Source: Anaerolineae bacterium (lineage in GTDB: Bacteria > Chloroflexota > Anaerolineae > UBA4142 > SHND01). From it: a DNA stretch of 60,539 nucleotides. How positions within the stretch are numbered: position 1 is the stretch's first letter; every line of letters begins with the position of its first letter. A program made the position numbers and the translations under genes. Below the pieces are notes generated by a model, which made no database searches, had not been told where the DNA came from, and saw nothing but the letters and a program-made list of their open reading frames with translations. This document shows, one piece after another, positions 15,649-23,812 of this stretch. Location of the stretch: contig JAJTXZ010000023.1 of the NCBI GenBank assembly GCA_021463195.1, positions 1 to 60,539 on the forward strand, read 5' to 3'.

Positions 15649-15704
15649 ATTTATGCTTTATGCGGGTTTCGCGCGCGCGCGGGGCTACAGACATAAAGCG
15701 TAAA
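15649..15704. repeat. Inverted repeat between minE and rodA
   Basis: TTTATGCTTTATG (15650-15662) and CATAAAGCGTAAA (15692-15704) pair with one mismatch around a run of alternating GC. The related inverted repeat before minD suggests a family. A role in transcript processing or attenuation is possible but not shown. Confidence 0.4.
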
Positions 15705-15718
15705 GCGTATAGTTTTAC

Positions 15719-16864
15719 GTGATATTACGCGAAAAAGGTCTGTTTCAGAATTTTGACTGGTGGTTGATTGCCGCGGTTGGCTTCCTCGTTCTGCTTGGCA
15801 TTATCCTCATCAACAATACTACGGCAGGGGTCGAAGGTCTCTTTGACACGGCGAACTTGCTCCAAGACTTTACCTTTCGTCAAATCATTTACGCGCTCGT
15901 CGGTTTTGGTTTGCTGTTTGGATTGTCGCGGATTGATTATCGCGTTTTCGCCGGCTTGTCATGGCTCTTTTATGTGATGCTGCTCGCGATGTTGGGCGCC
16001 GTCGCGATTATTGGACGCTTGACACTTGGCGCGCAGCGTTGGATTCCCCTTGGACCTTTTCAACTGCAACCTTCTGAAATCGGCAAACTGTTAATCGTGT
16101 TGGTGTTGGCGAAATTTCTCGCCGACCACAGCAAACAGATGGATAAATGGCGGACGCTGGGTATAGCGGTAGCGATTTTGGCTTTGCCGGTAGTGATGAC
16201 CTACTTGCAGCCCGATCTCGGCACCTCGCTGGTTTTTGTCTTTGCGTGGGGCGTGATGGTGTTGGCGGCGGGCTTGTCATGGAAGCAGTTGCTCATTTCG
16301 GGCGTGTTGCTGCTGGTCCTGTTGCCCTTTGTGTGGTTGACCATGCAGGATTATCAGCGCGCGCGTCTGACTGCCTTTTTAAATCCGGTGTCCGACCCGT
16401 TGGGCGCGGGTTATAATGTGACGCAAGCGCGCATCGCGATTGGTTCAGGCGAAGTGTTTGGGCGCGGCATCGGCGCAGGCACGCAGAGTCAATTACAGTT
16501 TTTGCGTATCCGTCACACCGATTTTATTTTTTCTGTCGTCGGCGAAGAACTGGGTTTTTTTGGCGGCATCTTTTTCTTTGCGTTATATTCATTCGTGCTT
16601 TTGCGAATGCTGCGCGCCGCTCAAGTTTCGCGTTCGATTTTTGGGCGGTTGACCGCCGTTGGATTCGCCGCCGCGCTCTTTTTTCAAGCATTCGTCAATT
16701 TAGGCATGAATGTAGGGATCATGCCTGTGACAGGCATTCCGCTGCCGTTCGTGAGTTCGGGCGGCAGTTCGCTCATCACGTATTTGATGATGATTGGCAT
16801 CATCCAAAGTATTTTGGCGCACGAAAAGTTGTTGGGCTTGCGGACGAAACCGCAGCAGGTTTGA
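15719..16864 (+). CDS. rodA: Rod-shape-determining peptidoglycan polymerase RodA
   Basis: A 381-residue SEDS-family glycosyltransferase that polymerises lipid II into glycan strands during elongation. About ten membrane segments are visible. The conserved periplasmic loop is present as RWIPLGPFQLQPSEIGKL, with QPDLGTSL and, near the end, MPVTGIPLPFVSSGGSSLI. The start is a GTG at 15719 without a clear ribosome binding site; no better start precedes the first membrane segment. RodA is preferred to FtsW because of the length and the single-copy position with min genes. The partner PBP2 is not in the window. A strong hairpin terminator follows. Confidence 0.9.
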   Translation: MILREKGLFQNFDWWLIAAVGFLVLLGIILINNTTAGVEGLFDTANLLQDFTFRQIIYALVGFGLLFGLSRIDYRVFAGLSWLFYVMLLAMLGAVAIIGRLTLGAQRWIPLGPFQLQPSEIGKLLIVLVLAKFLADHSKQMDKWRTLGIAVAILALPVVMTYLQPDLGTSLVFVFAWGVMVLAAGLSWKQLLISGVLLLVLLPFVWLTMQDYQRARLTAFLNPVSDPLGAGYNVTQARIAIGSGEVFGRGIGAGTQSQLQFLRIRHTDFIFSVVGEELGFFGGIFFFALYSFVLLRMLRAAQVSRSIFGRLTAVGFAAALFFQAFVNLGMNVGIMPVTGIPLPFVSSGGSSLITYLMMIGIIQSILAHEKLLGLRTKPQQV

Positions 16865-16872
16865 GCGCCAAT

Positions 16873-16905
16873 AAAAAAAACGCCGCGCGCGCGGCGTTTT
16901 TTTTT
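16873..16905. terminator. Bidirectional terminator after rodA
   Basis: Eight A residues, CGCCGCGC paired with GCGCGGCG, then nine T residues. It serves rodA on the plus strand and the solute-binding-protein operon on the minus strand. Confidence 0.9.
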
Positions 16906-16910
16906 GCGTC

Positions 16911-17756
16911 TTAGAAATTTTCCTTTTGCAGCTCTTCTAGTTTTCCATCGCGTTGTAATTGATCAATTACCGCGTTCAGCTCATTCCGCAACGTTGGCGC
17001 ATCGCGCCGTATCGCAATCACATAATTTTCATTCACCAGCGCTTTGCCCACGATGCGCCACTGTTGCGCGCCGGTGTCCGCCGCGGCGCGTTGAAAATCA
17101 ATCAACGCAATCGGGTCCACAATCGCGGCGCGCGCCGTGTTCATTTGCAGCGCGCGCAGCGCGTCTTGCGCGGTATCGTACTGTCGCAAGCGCAAATTGT
17201 ATCGCTTTTGCCATTTCCGCGCGACGGCGTCGCCGTTCGAACCGAGCTCGACGGCAAGCGTTTGATTCTGCAAACTATCCAAGCCGGTCGTTGTCGTGTC
17301 CTCGCCGCGCACAATCAAAACGGGTCCGCCATTGAAATACGCGTGCGAGAAAAAAACATCTTGCGTTTTGCCGGGATTGTATGGCAGCGCGGACAAAATC
17401 AGATCGAACTGTTTGGCGTTGAGCGCGTCGTACAAACCGTCAAAGCCCGTATACACCCACTGAATTTTTACGCCCCATTGGTTCGCCAATTCATTCGCGA
17501 GCGCGACATCGAATCCTGATAATTTGCCTGTCCCATCGTCCGCGATGAATGGCGGCGAACTCGGGTCTACGCCGATACGCAAAATCTTTTCGGTCTGAAT
17601 GCGCGTCCACGTATCGTCGGGCTTGGGCGGAGACTGCGGCGCGAAAAAAAGAAAAACAAGGTATGCGAGAACAACAAGCGCAATCAACAGCAACGGCAGA
17701 GAGCCAACGCGGAGATTTTTGATTTTGGGTTGTTGATTTCTGGTTGCATCAATCAT
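16911..17756 (-). CDS. Family 3 solute-binding protein, membrane-anchored
   Basis: A 281-residue periplasmic-type binding protein (SBP_bac_3), which captures amino acids or similar polar solutes. An N-terminal membrane anchor (about residues 18-40) precedes the first lobe: LRIGVDPSSPPF, GKLSGFDVALANELANQWG and FDLILSALPYNPGKTQDVFFS are family signatures. The ATG at 17756 overlaps the end of the upstream MazG-like gene by 8 nt. No ABC permease or ATPase is adjacent, so it may serve a distant transporter or act as a sensor. No lipobox cysteine is present. Confidence 0.88.
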   Translation of the reverse strand: MIDATRNQQPKIKNLRVGSLPLLLIALVVLAYLVFLFFAPQSPPKPDDTWTRIQTEKILRIGVDPSSPPFIADDGTGKLSGFDVALANELANQWGVKIQWVYTGFDGLYDALNAKQFDLILSALPYNPGKTQDVFFSHAYFNGGPVLIVRGEDTTTTGLDSLQNQTLAVELGSNGDAVARKWQKRYNLRLRQYDTAQDALRALQMNTARAAIVDPIALIDFQRAAADTGAQQWRIVGKALVNENYVIAIRRDAPTLRNELNAVIDQLQRDGKLEELQKENF

Positions 17757-18069
17757 TTGCGTGTAACCGTTGCGCCAATTCATCCATCGTTCGCGCAAAC
17801 GCGCGTTCCAAATCAATTTCGTGCGCGTCCGCCAACACCATGACAGACCAAAGACAATCGGCGAGTTCGTGTTCCAATTTTTCGCGCGCGTTTTCAATTT
17901 CGCGTTTGCCATTCACCGCCATCACCAATTTCACCAAATCGCCGACGTCGCCCACCAAACCGAGCGCCAACTCCTCATTCGTCCAATTTGCGCCATATTT
18001 TTCTTTTTCAAATTTCGCGTATTGTTTTCGCGCCTGTACCGCGCGTTCCATCATTTCCGAAAACCGCAT
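17749..18069 (-). CDS. MazG-like nucleotide pyrophosphohydrolase
   Basis: A protein of about 106 residues of the all-alpha NTP pyrophosphatase family (MazG-like). The segment ALGLVGDVGDLVKLVMA corresponds to the first metal-binding helix, and HELADCLWSVMVLADAHEID contains the ExxD second site. The first helix has GDVGD where ExxE is usual, so activity may be altered. An in-frame ATG four codons upstream (18081) has AAAGGG immediately adjacent, too close; GGAAGAG suits the ATG at 18069. The gene overlaps the solute-binding protein gene by 8 nt. Confidence 0.8.
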   Translation of the reverse strand: MRFSEMMERAVQARKQYAKFEKEKYGANWTNEELALGLVGDVGDLVKLVMAVNGKREIENAREKLEHELADCLWSVMVLADAHEIDLERAFARTMDELAQRLHAND

Positions 18070-18156
18070 TTTCTCTTCCATCCCTTTCGCGCATCACAAA
18101 TCGCAAATCGAAAAATCTCCAGTCTCTAATCTTCAGTCTCAAGCTCCAACCTCTCC

Positions 18157-19278
18157 TCACTTGCCTCGCGCGTACTTTTGCGTTTCGTAATAAATCGGTT
18201 TGGGGTCAAAGTCTGGTGTTACGAACGAAAAATAATCGTTAAAAGTGTACGTCGGCGCGGGTGTGCGGAAAACCCACAGCGCGCACACTTTAATCCAGCT
18301 CGTTTGCTCGCACCAATCGTACGCGGCGAGCGTGTTTTGAATTCGCTCGGCGGGCGTGACTGCCTTGGTCCAACGCGGATGGTCATTCCAGCCGCCTTCG
18401 GTGAGCATGACGCTTTTCGCGGCATCGCCATATTTTAGCATGAGGTCGCGCAAGAGTTCCGTGCGCCGAAAGTTTACGCGGTCGGGCGATGGCGCTTCGG
18501 CGGCGGGCGCTTTCCAACCGTACGCGTGGACGGCGAGCGCGTCAAAATAATTTTGCGCGCCCGCTTGATACATTTTGTCCAGATATTCCAAATCGTTCAT
18601 CGCGTCAGGCGTGCCGCCGGGCGGCGCCAGATTGGGCGCGAGCGCGCCCGCGAGAACTTGGACCTCGGGATTTTTTTCGTGCGCGCGCGGATAGACCACG
18701 CGCAGCAATTCAGTATACGCCGCCGGGTCGGGCGCCCGCTGTCCCCATTCAAAACTCACGTTCGGCTCGTTCCAAATAACAATATTGTCCACGCGCCCCT
18801 TGTAGCGTTCCACGAACGCCGCGACAAAATCGCCAAACGCAGAATAATTATTTTTGTCCAAATAATTGACCGACGTATTTTCGGGGCGCGCCCATGACGG
18901 CACGAAACCCAAGCGCGCAATCATCGTCAAGCCCTGTTGGCGCGCATGATTAATCATCGTGTCCGCATGATCCCAATCAAATTCGCCTTTTTGATTTTCA
19001 ATGTACGCCCACGGAAAAAATTCCACCACGTATGGCGTGCCCATCTCGCGCGCCATTTCGTAATTCTTTTTTATTTTCCAAGTCTCTACTTCGTCCGTCA
19101 TGCGCGTGTGGATGCCCATTTTGGGATGAAGCGTTTCGACGGTCTGCGGCGCGCCGAGTGTGACGAGAATGGGCGGCGGCGCGGCGAACCACCAAATTAA
19201 CGCCAAAAACGCCGCGACGCCCGCTGCGCGCAGTGTCCAAATGATAATTGGCTGAATTGGATCTTTTGTGGTTGACAA
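18157..19278 (-). CDS. Clan A glycoside hydrolase (GH39-like), membrane-anchored
   Basis: A 373-residue protein with an N-terminal signal anchor (about 11-33) and a TIM-barrel hydrolase domain. The general acid is in IVIWNEPN (Glu 171) and the nucleophile candidate in VMLTEGGWND (Glu 294), the spacing expected of clan A families such as GH39 or GH5. It probably acts on envelope or exogenous polysaccharide outside the membrane. The start appears to be a TTG, with AGGA about 10 nt upstream; the next ATG would remove the anchor. The start region overlaps the plus-strand promoter at 19272-19300. The substrate is not predictable. Confidence 0.8.
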   Translation of the reverse strand: MSTTKDPIQPIIIWTLRAAGVAAFLALIWWFAAPPPILVTLGAPQTVETLHPKMGIHTRMTDEVETWKIKKNYEMAREMGTPYVVEFFPWAYIENQKGEFDWDHADTMINHARQQGLTMIARLGFVPSWARPENTSVNYLDKNNYSAFGDFVAAFVERYKGRVDNIVIWNEPNVSFEWGQRAPDPAAYTELLRVVYPRAHEKNPEVQVLAGALAPNLAPPGGTPDAMNDLEYLDKMYQAGAQNYFDALAVHAYGWKAPAAEAPSPDRVNFRRTELLRDLMLKYGDAAKSVMLTEGGWNDHPRWTKAVTPAERIQNTLAAYDWCEQTSWIKVCALWVFRTPAPTYTFNDYFSFVTPDFDPKPIYYETQKYARGK

Positions 19279-19300
19279 GAGACTGTTATCCTGTTAATAT
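19272..19300 (+). promoter_or_regulatory. Promoter of the NYN gene
   Basis: TTGACA (19272-19277), 17 nt, TAATAT (19295-19300). It faces the NYN gene, about 105 nt before the start at 19411, and overlaps the start codon of the divergent hydrolase gene. Confidence 0.65.
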
Positions 19301-19388
19301 CTTTACGGAATCTTAACCTATTCGGAACCTTTTGCAAACCTTTGCGAATGGCAAGGACAAATCTTTACTAGATGGAGTTTGGTGTACG

Positions 19389-19407
19389 CTCACTCCACTG
19401 GGGTGAG
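19389..19407 (+). promoter_or_regulatory. Hairpin that contains the ribosome binding site of the NYN gene
   Basis: CTCACTCC (19389-19396), loop ACT, GGGGTGAG (19400-19407). The 3' arm is the Shine-Dalgarno-like sequence, 3 nt before ATG 19411. Folding would hide it, so translation may be conditional. Confidence 0.4.
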
Positions 19408-19410
19408 TCT

Positions 19411-20421
19411 ATGCTAATAAATACTATGTCTGAAAGCGGCGAAGTCGCCCTCTTTATTGATTTTGAAAATGTGCGTTACGGGTTGAAAAATACGTTTGGT
19501 CTCGAACCCGAACCGCAGAAATTGATGGAAAAAGCGCGCGCGTACGGACCCGTCGCGCTCGCCAACGCATACGCGGATTTTACGGAACATCCCGAATTTT
19601 ACCGTCGTAAACTCGAAGTCGCAGGCATTTCCCCGCGCGATATTCCCCGCCGCAGCCCCGATGTCCAACACAAAAGTTCATCGGATATGGCGATGCTGTT
19701 GGACATTATTGATTGTCTGCTCGACCGCCCAACCGTGACCACACTCATTCTCATGACCGGCGACAGCGATTTCATTCGCGCGGTCGCGCGCGCGCGCTAT
19801 CGTTTCAACAAGCGCGTGGTGGTGGCAGGCGTGCCGGGTTGTGTGTCCAATGATTTGATTGCGGCAGCGGATCTTAACGATCCGATTTTTGAAGAAGGTT
19901 GGACGCCGATTGCGCGCGAAGCCGGTATGACTGGCAGACCGCCGATCGGTTACGAGGCGACCCCTGTCCCAAATAATCAACAAGCCGAAGTCAAATTACT
20001 CAAACTGATTGAATATCTCGATCGCACTCGCCCATATCTCACCTTTTTGTTTGTCAAAACGCACGCTCTCGCGCCCAGCAATCAAGTCGAATTGACGCCC
20101 ATGCAAGTGGATGTCATTCTTACGGGCTTTAAAGAACGCGGCATTTTGTTGGAAGAGATTCGGGATATGGACGGACGCACGCTGCGGTTATTGCATTTCC
20201 GCCGCGACCATCCCGAAGTCGTCACCGCGCTCGCTATTGCCGCGCAACAGCAGCAGCAAATGGCGCAAGCGGCGGCTGTCAGTCCTGCGCCTGAACCGAC
20301 CAATGGCGCGTCATCCACTCCTGCCGCAGCCGGTTCCAGCTTTGAGTCGTTCAATGACGCGCCGGTTGTCCCGATTGCGGACGCGGCGCCGATAGAACCG
20401 CTGATTGAGCAGGCCGAATAA
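19411..20421 (+). CDS. NYN-domain (LabA/DUF88-like) protein
   Basis: A 336-residue protein. The N-terminal NYN domain belongs to the PIN-like nuclease fold: FIDFENV (about residue 17), SSSDMAMLLDIID and MTGDSDFIRAV carry the acidic residues of the predicted metal site. A second region from about residue 195, QAEVKLLKLIEYLDRTRPYL to the RLLHFRRDHP segment, looks like a winged-helix nucleic-acid-binding module. The tail is low complexity (Gln-Ala-Pro-Ser). A start at 19426 is also possible, but 19411 has the GGGGTGAG site. It is probably an RNA-acting enzyme; no experimental role is claimed. Confidence 0.82.
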   Translation: MLINTMSESGEVALFIDFENVRYGLKNTFGLEPEPQKLMEKARAYGPVALANAYADFTEHPEFYRRKLEVAGISPRDIPRRSPDVQHKSSSDMAMLLDIIDCLLDRPTVTTLILMTGDSDFIRAVARARYRFNKRVVVAGVPGCVSNDLIAAADLNDPIFEEGWTPIAREAGMTGRPPIGYEATPVPNNQQAEVKLLKLIEYLDRTRPYLTFLFVKTHALAPSNQVELTPMQVDVILTGFKERGILLEEIRDMDGRTLRLLHFRRDHPEVVTALAIAAQQQQQMAQAAAVSPAPEPTNGASSTPAAAGSSFESFNDAPVVPIADAAPIEPLIEQAE

Positions 20422-20455
20422 AAAAATGAACCCGTCCATGCGGACGGGTTTTTTT
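20421..20455. terminator. Bidirectional terminator
   Basis: An A-run, AACCCGTCC (20429-20437), loop ATGC, GGACGGGTT (20442-20450), then T-run. It lies between two convergent genes, and its T-run overlaps the stop codon of the oxidoreductase. Confidence 0.9.
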
Positions 20456-21983
20456 ATGCCAGAGTCGGCGCGGACTCGCCCGTGTCGCGTTTGAATGGCG
20501 TTTCAAGCGCGCGCAAATACGCGTCCATCGCGCGCGCGGCATGTCGTCCGGAAGCTACTGCGGTCACCACAAGGTCCGCGCCGCGCACATCGTCGCCACC
20601 CGCGTACAAACCGGGAATATTTGTCGCGCCGGTGAATTCGGTCTCGACTTTAAAGAGCCCTTTCCATCCTTTCTCTAGCGCGGGCAAAGAATCGCCAATC
20701 GTTGGGTCGGGACTGTACCCCAACGCCAATACAATCACATCCGCCGGCACGCGAAAATTGGACCCTTCCACCGGTTGCGGCGAGCGTCTGCCTGACGCGT
20801 CCGGCGCGCCCAATTCCATGCGCTGTAGTTCGAGCTCGCGCACATGCCCGTTTTCGTCGCCGATAAATTGCACCGGCGCGACGAGAAATTCAAAATGGAC
20901 GCCTTCTTGTTTCGCGTGCATCCGTTCTTCGGCGCGCCCCGGCATTTCATTTTCAGTGCGGCGATAGTAATCAGTTACCACGCCGTCCGTCATGCCGGAT
21001 TGTTTTTGCAGGCGCACGGAACTGCGTACGCAATCCATCGAAGTATCGCCGCCGCCAATCACTGCCATATGTTTGGCGATTTCGGGACGCGAACGAATGC
21101 GCTGCGGCAAATCCGCGAGCGGCAGATTCGCGCGCACCAAAAACTCTGTCGCTTGATACACCCCCTTCAAGTTTTCGCCGGGGATGCGCGCTTTATTGCC
21201 GATTGGCGCGCCAATGCCGAGAAAGACCGCGTCGTATTCATCCAACAACCGTTGAATCGAAATATCTTTGCCGATGCGCGTATTGCAAATAAATTTTACG
21301 CCGTAGGTTTCGAGCCACGCCGCTTTTTCCGCCAAAATCTGTTTCGACAGTTTGAAACCGGGAATGCCATATACATTCAAGCCGCCGGGCTTGGGCCATT
21401 CTTCATACACGACGACGGTGTGACCGTCGCGCATCAGCTCTTCGGCGGCGGACATGCCCGCCGGACCGCTGCCGACGATGGCAACGTGACGTCCGGTTGG
21501 CGACGCAAGCTGGTAGGTCGGAAAGCCCTCATGCGTGCGCTGCCAGTCTGTGCAATACGCTTCAAGTTTGCCAATATTGACCGCGCGGTCATAGCCCGCG
21601 ACCGTGCAGGAACCTTCGCACAAAATTTCTTGCGGACAAATGCGACCGCACACTTCGGGCATATTGTGCGTGGCGCGAAAGACCATTGACGCCTCGACAA
21701 AATTGCCTTGCTCAATCAGCAACAACGCCGTCGGAATATCATTATGCACCGGACAGCCCAAGATGCACGGTTCGGGCGATGGACAATGAATACAGCGCAT
21801 CGCTTCGACAATCGCTTGCGTCTCGTCATAGCCGAGAAAAACTTCGTCGAAATTCAGCACGCGTTCGCGCGGATCTTGCTTTGGCGGCGGACCGGGCGGA
21901 ATATGCGCGCGTTTATAGCGCCCTATTTCCAACTGCATGATATCGGGGTCGCGCGCCCCGCGTTTAGGATACAAATCATTCAT
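20454..21983 (-). CDS. Glutamate synthase small-subunit-like FAD/NADPH oxidoreductase
   Basis: A 509-residue protein of the GltD family. It begins with a [4Fe-4S]-binding domain in which Cys-rich motifs RCIHCPSPEPCILGCPVHND and CGRICPQEILCEGSC are complete. The FAD site is VAIVGSGPAGMSAAEEL (from about 168) and the NADPH site MAVIGGGDTSMDCV (about 309). The C-terminal GYSPDPTIGDSLP and GLYAGGDDVRGADLVVTAVASGRHAA are typical. No large subunit (GltB) lies nearby, so it may instead be an NfnB- or PreT-like electron-transfer enzyme. Because the partner decides the reaction, the exact substrate is left open. Confidence 0.9.
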   Translation of the reverse strand: MNDLYPKRGARDPDIMQLEIGRYKRAHIPPGPPPKQDPRERVLNFDEVFLGYDETQAIVEAMRCIHCPSPEPCILGCPVHNDIPTALLLIEQGNFVEASMVFRATHNMPEVCGRICPQEILCEGSCTVAGYDRAVNIGKLEAYCTDWQRTHEGFPTYQLASPTGRHVAIVGSGPAGMSAAEELMRDGHTVVVYEEWPKPGGLNVYGIPGFKLSKQILAEKAAWLETYGVKFICNTRIGKDISIQRLLDEYDAVFLGIGAPIGNKARIPGENLKGVYQATEFLVRANLPLADLPQRIRSRPEIAKHMAVIGGGDTSMDCVRSSVRLQKQSGMTDGVVTDYYRRTENEMPGRAEERMHAKQEGVHFEFLVAPVQFIGDENGHVRELELQRMELGAPDASGRRSPQPVEGSNFRVPADVIVLALGYSPDPTIGDSLPALEKGWKGLFKVETEFTGATNIPGLYAGGDDVRGADLVVTAVASGRHAARAMDAYLRALETPFKRDTGESAPTLA

Positions 21984-22011
21984 AGCGTTATCGGTTTATT
22001 CTGGAACGCCG

Positions 22012-22024
22012 TGGAAATTTTCCA
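22012..22024. repeat. TGGAA/TTCCA palindrome
   Basis: TGGAAA, T, TTTCCA: a perfect dyad upstream of the oxidoreductase gene, similar to those at 2201 and 13629. Confidence 0.4.
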
Positions 22025-22183
22025 TGTCGTATTTCACAGAGCGATATATCATCTTTGCGTTACGTGCCTATTCTGCCGCCGTATAACGTCAGTTAAAAAA
22101 ATGCAATCCTCTGCCGTTCCGGGCATAGCGATTGCAATTGCGTTACTCCATATCGGCAGTGAATCCGCAGCGCGAAATTATTT

Positions 22184-22594
22184 CTAGCGCGCGCCGTGAG
22201 ATAGATCGGATGGCGGCGCCAGCAATCGGTCGGTTTGAGATTCAAGTTCTGACGCTTCCAGTTCTAACGCGTTGGCGCGGCGCAGCTTGCGATATTGGCG
22301 ATACAAGCCAATTCCCAGACCGCCAAAGGTCATCAAATCGCCGACCGTAAAACCCAAGACACGAAATTGTTCCGGCGGAGGCAAATAGACGATATTCATC
22401 GGATTGCCGTCCGCATCATACGCCGCCGGCGAATTTTTTTTGGCTTTGGTCAGGCGGCTGAAGAGAAACATCAACGCGATGCCGCCGATGGCGCCAGCCA
22501 GCCCGCCCACAATCGCCGGAAACGCGGGACTGGTGCGCAAATCATCCCACGCCATTGAGTTTTCGGTTTGATTTTGTATTGGTGTTTCAGCCAT
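22184..22594 (-). CDS. Small membrane protein of unknown function
   Basis: A 136-residue protein with a hydrophobic segment at about residues 28-47 (AIVGGLAGAIGGIALMFLF), a cytoplasmic-looking middle with the YLPPPEQFRVLGF segment, and a weaker hydrophobic stretch near 82-97, ending in a charged helix. The family is not recognised. It starts 1 nt after the stop of the gene at 22596 and is clearly its operon partner. Confidence 0.6.
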   Translation of the reverse strand: MAETPIQNQTENSMAWDDLRTSPAFPAIVGGLAGAIGGIALMFLFSRLTKAKKNSPAAYDADGNPMNIVYLPPPEQFRVLGFTVGDLMTFGGLGIGLYRQYRKLRRANALELEASELESQTDRLLAPPSDLSHGAR

Positions 22595-22595
22595 T

Positions 22596-22901
22596 TCAAT
22601 CCTTGGGCGCGCGCTTGCGACGCGTGAACGTCCGCGCTGTCACTTGAATACGTTCAGCCGTCGCGTACAATGCGATCGGCACATTCGAGATATTATCGCT
22701 GACCTTGGTTGTGATTTGTTGCGCGCGCAGCGCGTAAACCTGTCCCATCAAAAACGGCACAATCAATTTTTTGCGCGCTTGGCGCAAATACCACCAACCG
22801 ATGCCCAGCGCGACCGCCATCAGCACAGTAAAGAGCAGCAGCTGCGCCAAAATAAAAATCGCCGCTACATCCGCCCACAAACTGATTGACTCGGGATTCA
22901 T
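22596..22901 (-). CDS. Small membrane protein of unknown function
   Basis: A 101-residue protein with a strong membrane segment at about residues 13-39 (DVAAIFILAQLLLFTVLMAV onward), then a basic amphipathic tail ending RRKRAPKD. The body VSDNISNVPIALYATAERIQ resembles small proteins predicted to sit as single-pass anchors in operons with a second small membrane protein. ATG 22901 is preferred to a TTG seven codons upstream. The family is not recognised. Confidence 0.6.
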   Translation of the reverse strand: MNPESISLWADVAAIFILAQLLLFTVLMAVALGIGWWYLRQARKKLIVPFLMGQVYALRAQQITTKVSDNISNVPIALYATAERIQVTARTFTRRKRAPKD

Positions 22902-23055
22902 CTTTGCTCGGTTCCATTTCAAACGTACATTATCATTATAGCATAGGTGAAATTTGGCGATTATTTAAAACTCGCGCGTGGAGATAGTTCAGTTCAGCGG
23001 CGGGATGATCACGCCAGTTAGAAATTGGCGACAGCAAGCGCATCTGTGCGACCCA

Positions 23056-23697
23056 TTAGGCGGTCCCGTCGCCCATCAAAGAATAATTGCGCGCGTGCGC
23101 CGAGTCGCGCAGCGCGTCGAGATGTTCCACCTCATCCACCGCCAACAGGCGCGCGTGTTCCGCTTCGATTTGCAAACGCGTAATAGAACAGTTGCCGACC
23201 GTCACGCGCCACCAGTGTTTGCGTTCGCGCGGAAAATACCATGCCAACACGCCTGAAATAACTCCGCCATGCGCGACCACGCCAACGCGCTCGCGCGGAT
23301 GCGCGCGCAAAATTTCTATCAACGCGCGCGCGATGCGTCCGAGCGTCGGATGTCGCAGCGCGCGCCCGGCATGCGCTTCAAAATACGCGTTCAAGATGCC
23401 CGTGCGCGCGAATAATTCGAGCGCCAAGGTCGCAGGCAGTTCGCGATATTCAAGCTCTTGCAAGCCAGCGCGCGTTTGCGGCGTTTGCCCGAGCGGCGCT
23501 CCGATAAGAGCTGCCGTTTCGCGCGCGCGGAGCAGCGGACTGGAATAATAACCGTCGAACGCGATTCCAGCGCGGCGCAAATATTCGCCCGTCGCGGTAG
23601 CTTGCGCGCGCCCCAAAGCGGTCAGCGGCGCGGTGACGTACGATTCACCCTGACGTTTTTTCGCGTTGCCATGTCGAATCAAATACAGTTCGGTCAT
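23056..23697 (-). CDS. Histidine phosphatase (phosphoglycerate mutase-like)
   Basis: A 213-residue member of the histidine phosphatase superfamily. The phosphorylated His lies in LIRHGNA (residues 6-12), followed by SSPLLRARETA with the conserved Arg, the acidic LQELEYRE segment, and VVAHGGVISGVL with the second catalytic His. Members act on sugar phosphates, alpha-ribazole phosphate or proteins, and the sequence does not decide which. The ATG at 23697 begins at the family's usual start; upstream frame sequence is Arg-rich and unlike the family. The next gene on the minus strand begins 1.5 kb upstream, so this may be a separate unit. Confidence 0.88.
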   Translation of the reverse strand: MTELYLIRHGNAKKRQGESYVTAPLTALGRAQATATGEYLRRAGIAFDGYYSSPLLRARETAALIGAPLGQTPQTRAGLQELEYRELPATLALELFARTGILNAYFEAHAGRALRHPTLGRIARALIEILRAHPRERVGVVAHGGVISGVLAWYFPRERKHWWRVTVGNCSITRLQIEAEHARLLAVDEVEHLDALRDSAHARNYSLMGDGTA

Positions 23698-23812
23698 ACT
23701 GTCGTCCGCTGCCGCAAGACGCGTCGCGAGGCGCGGGTCGCGAATCGCAAAGCGAAAGTTTTTCAATCAGCCAAGCGCCGATAACTCCTCAAGCATTCAA
23801 ACGCGCGCGCGT

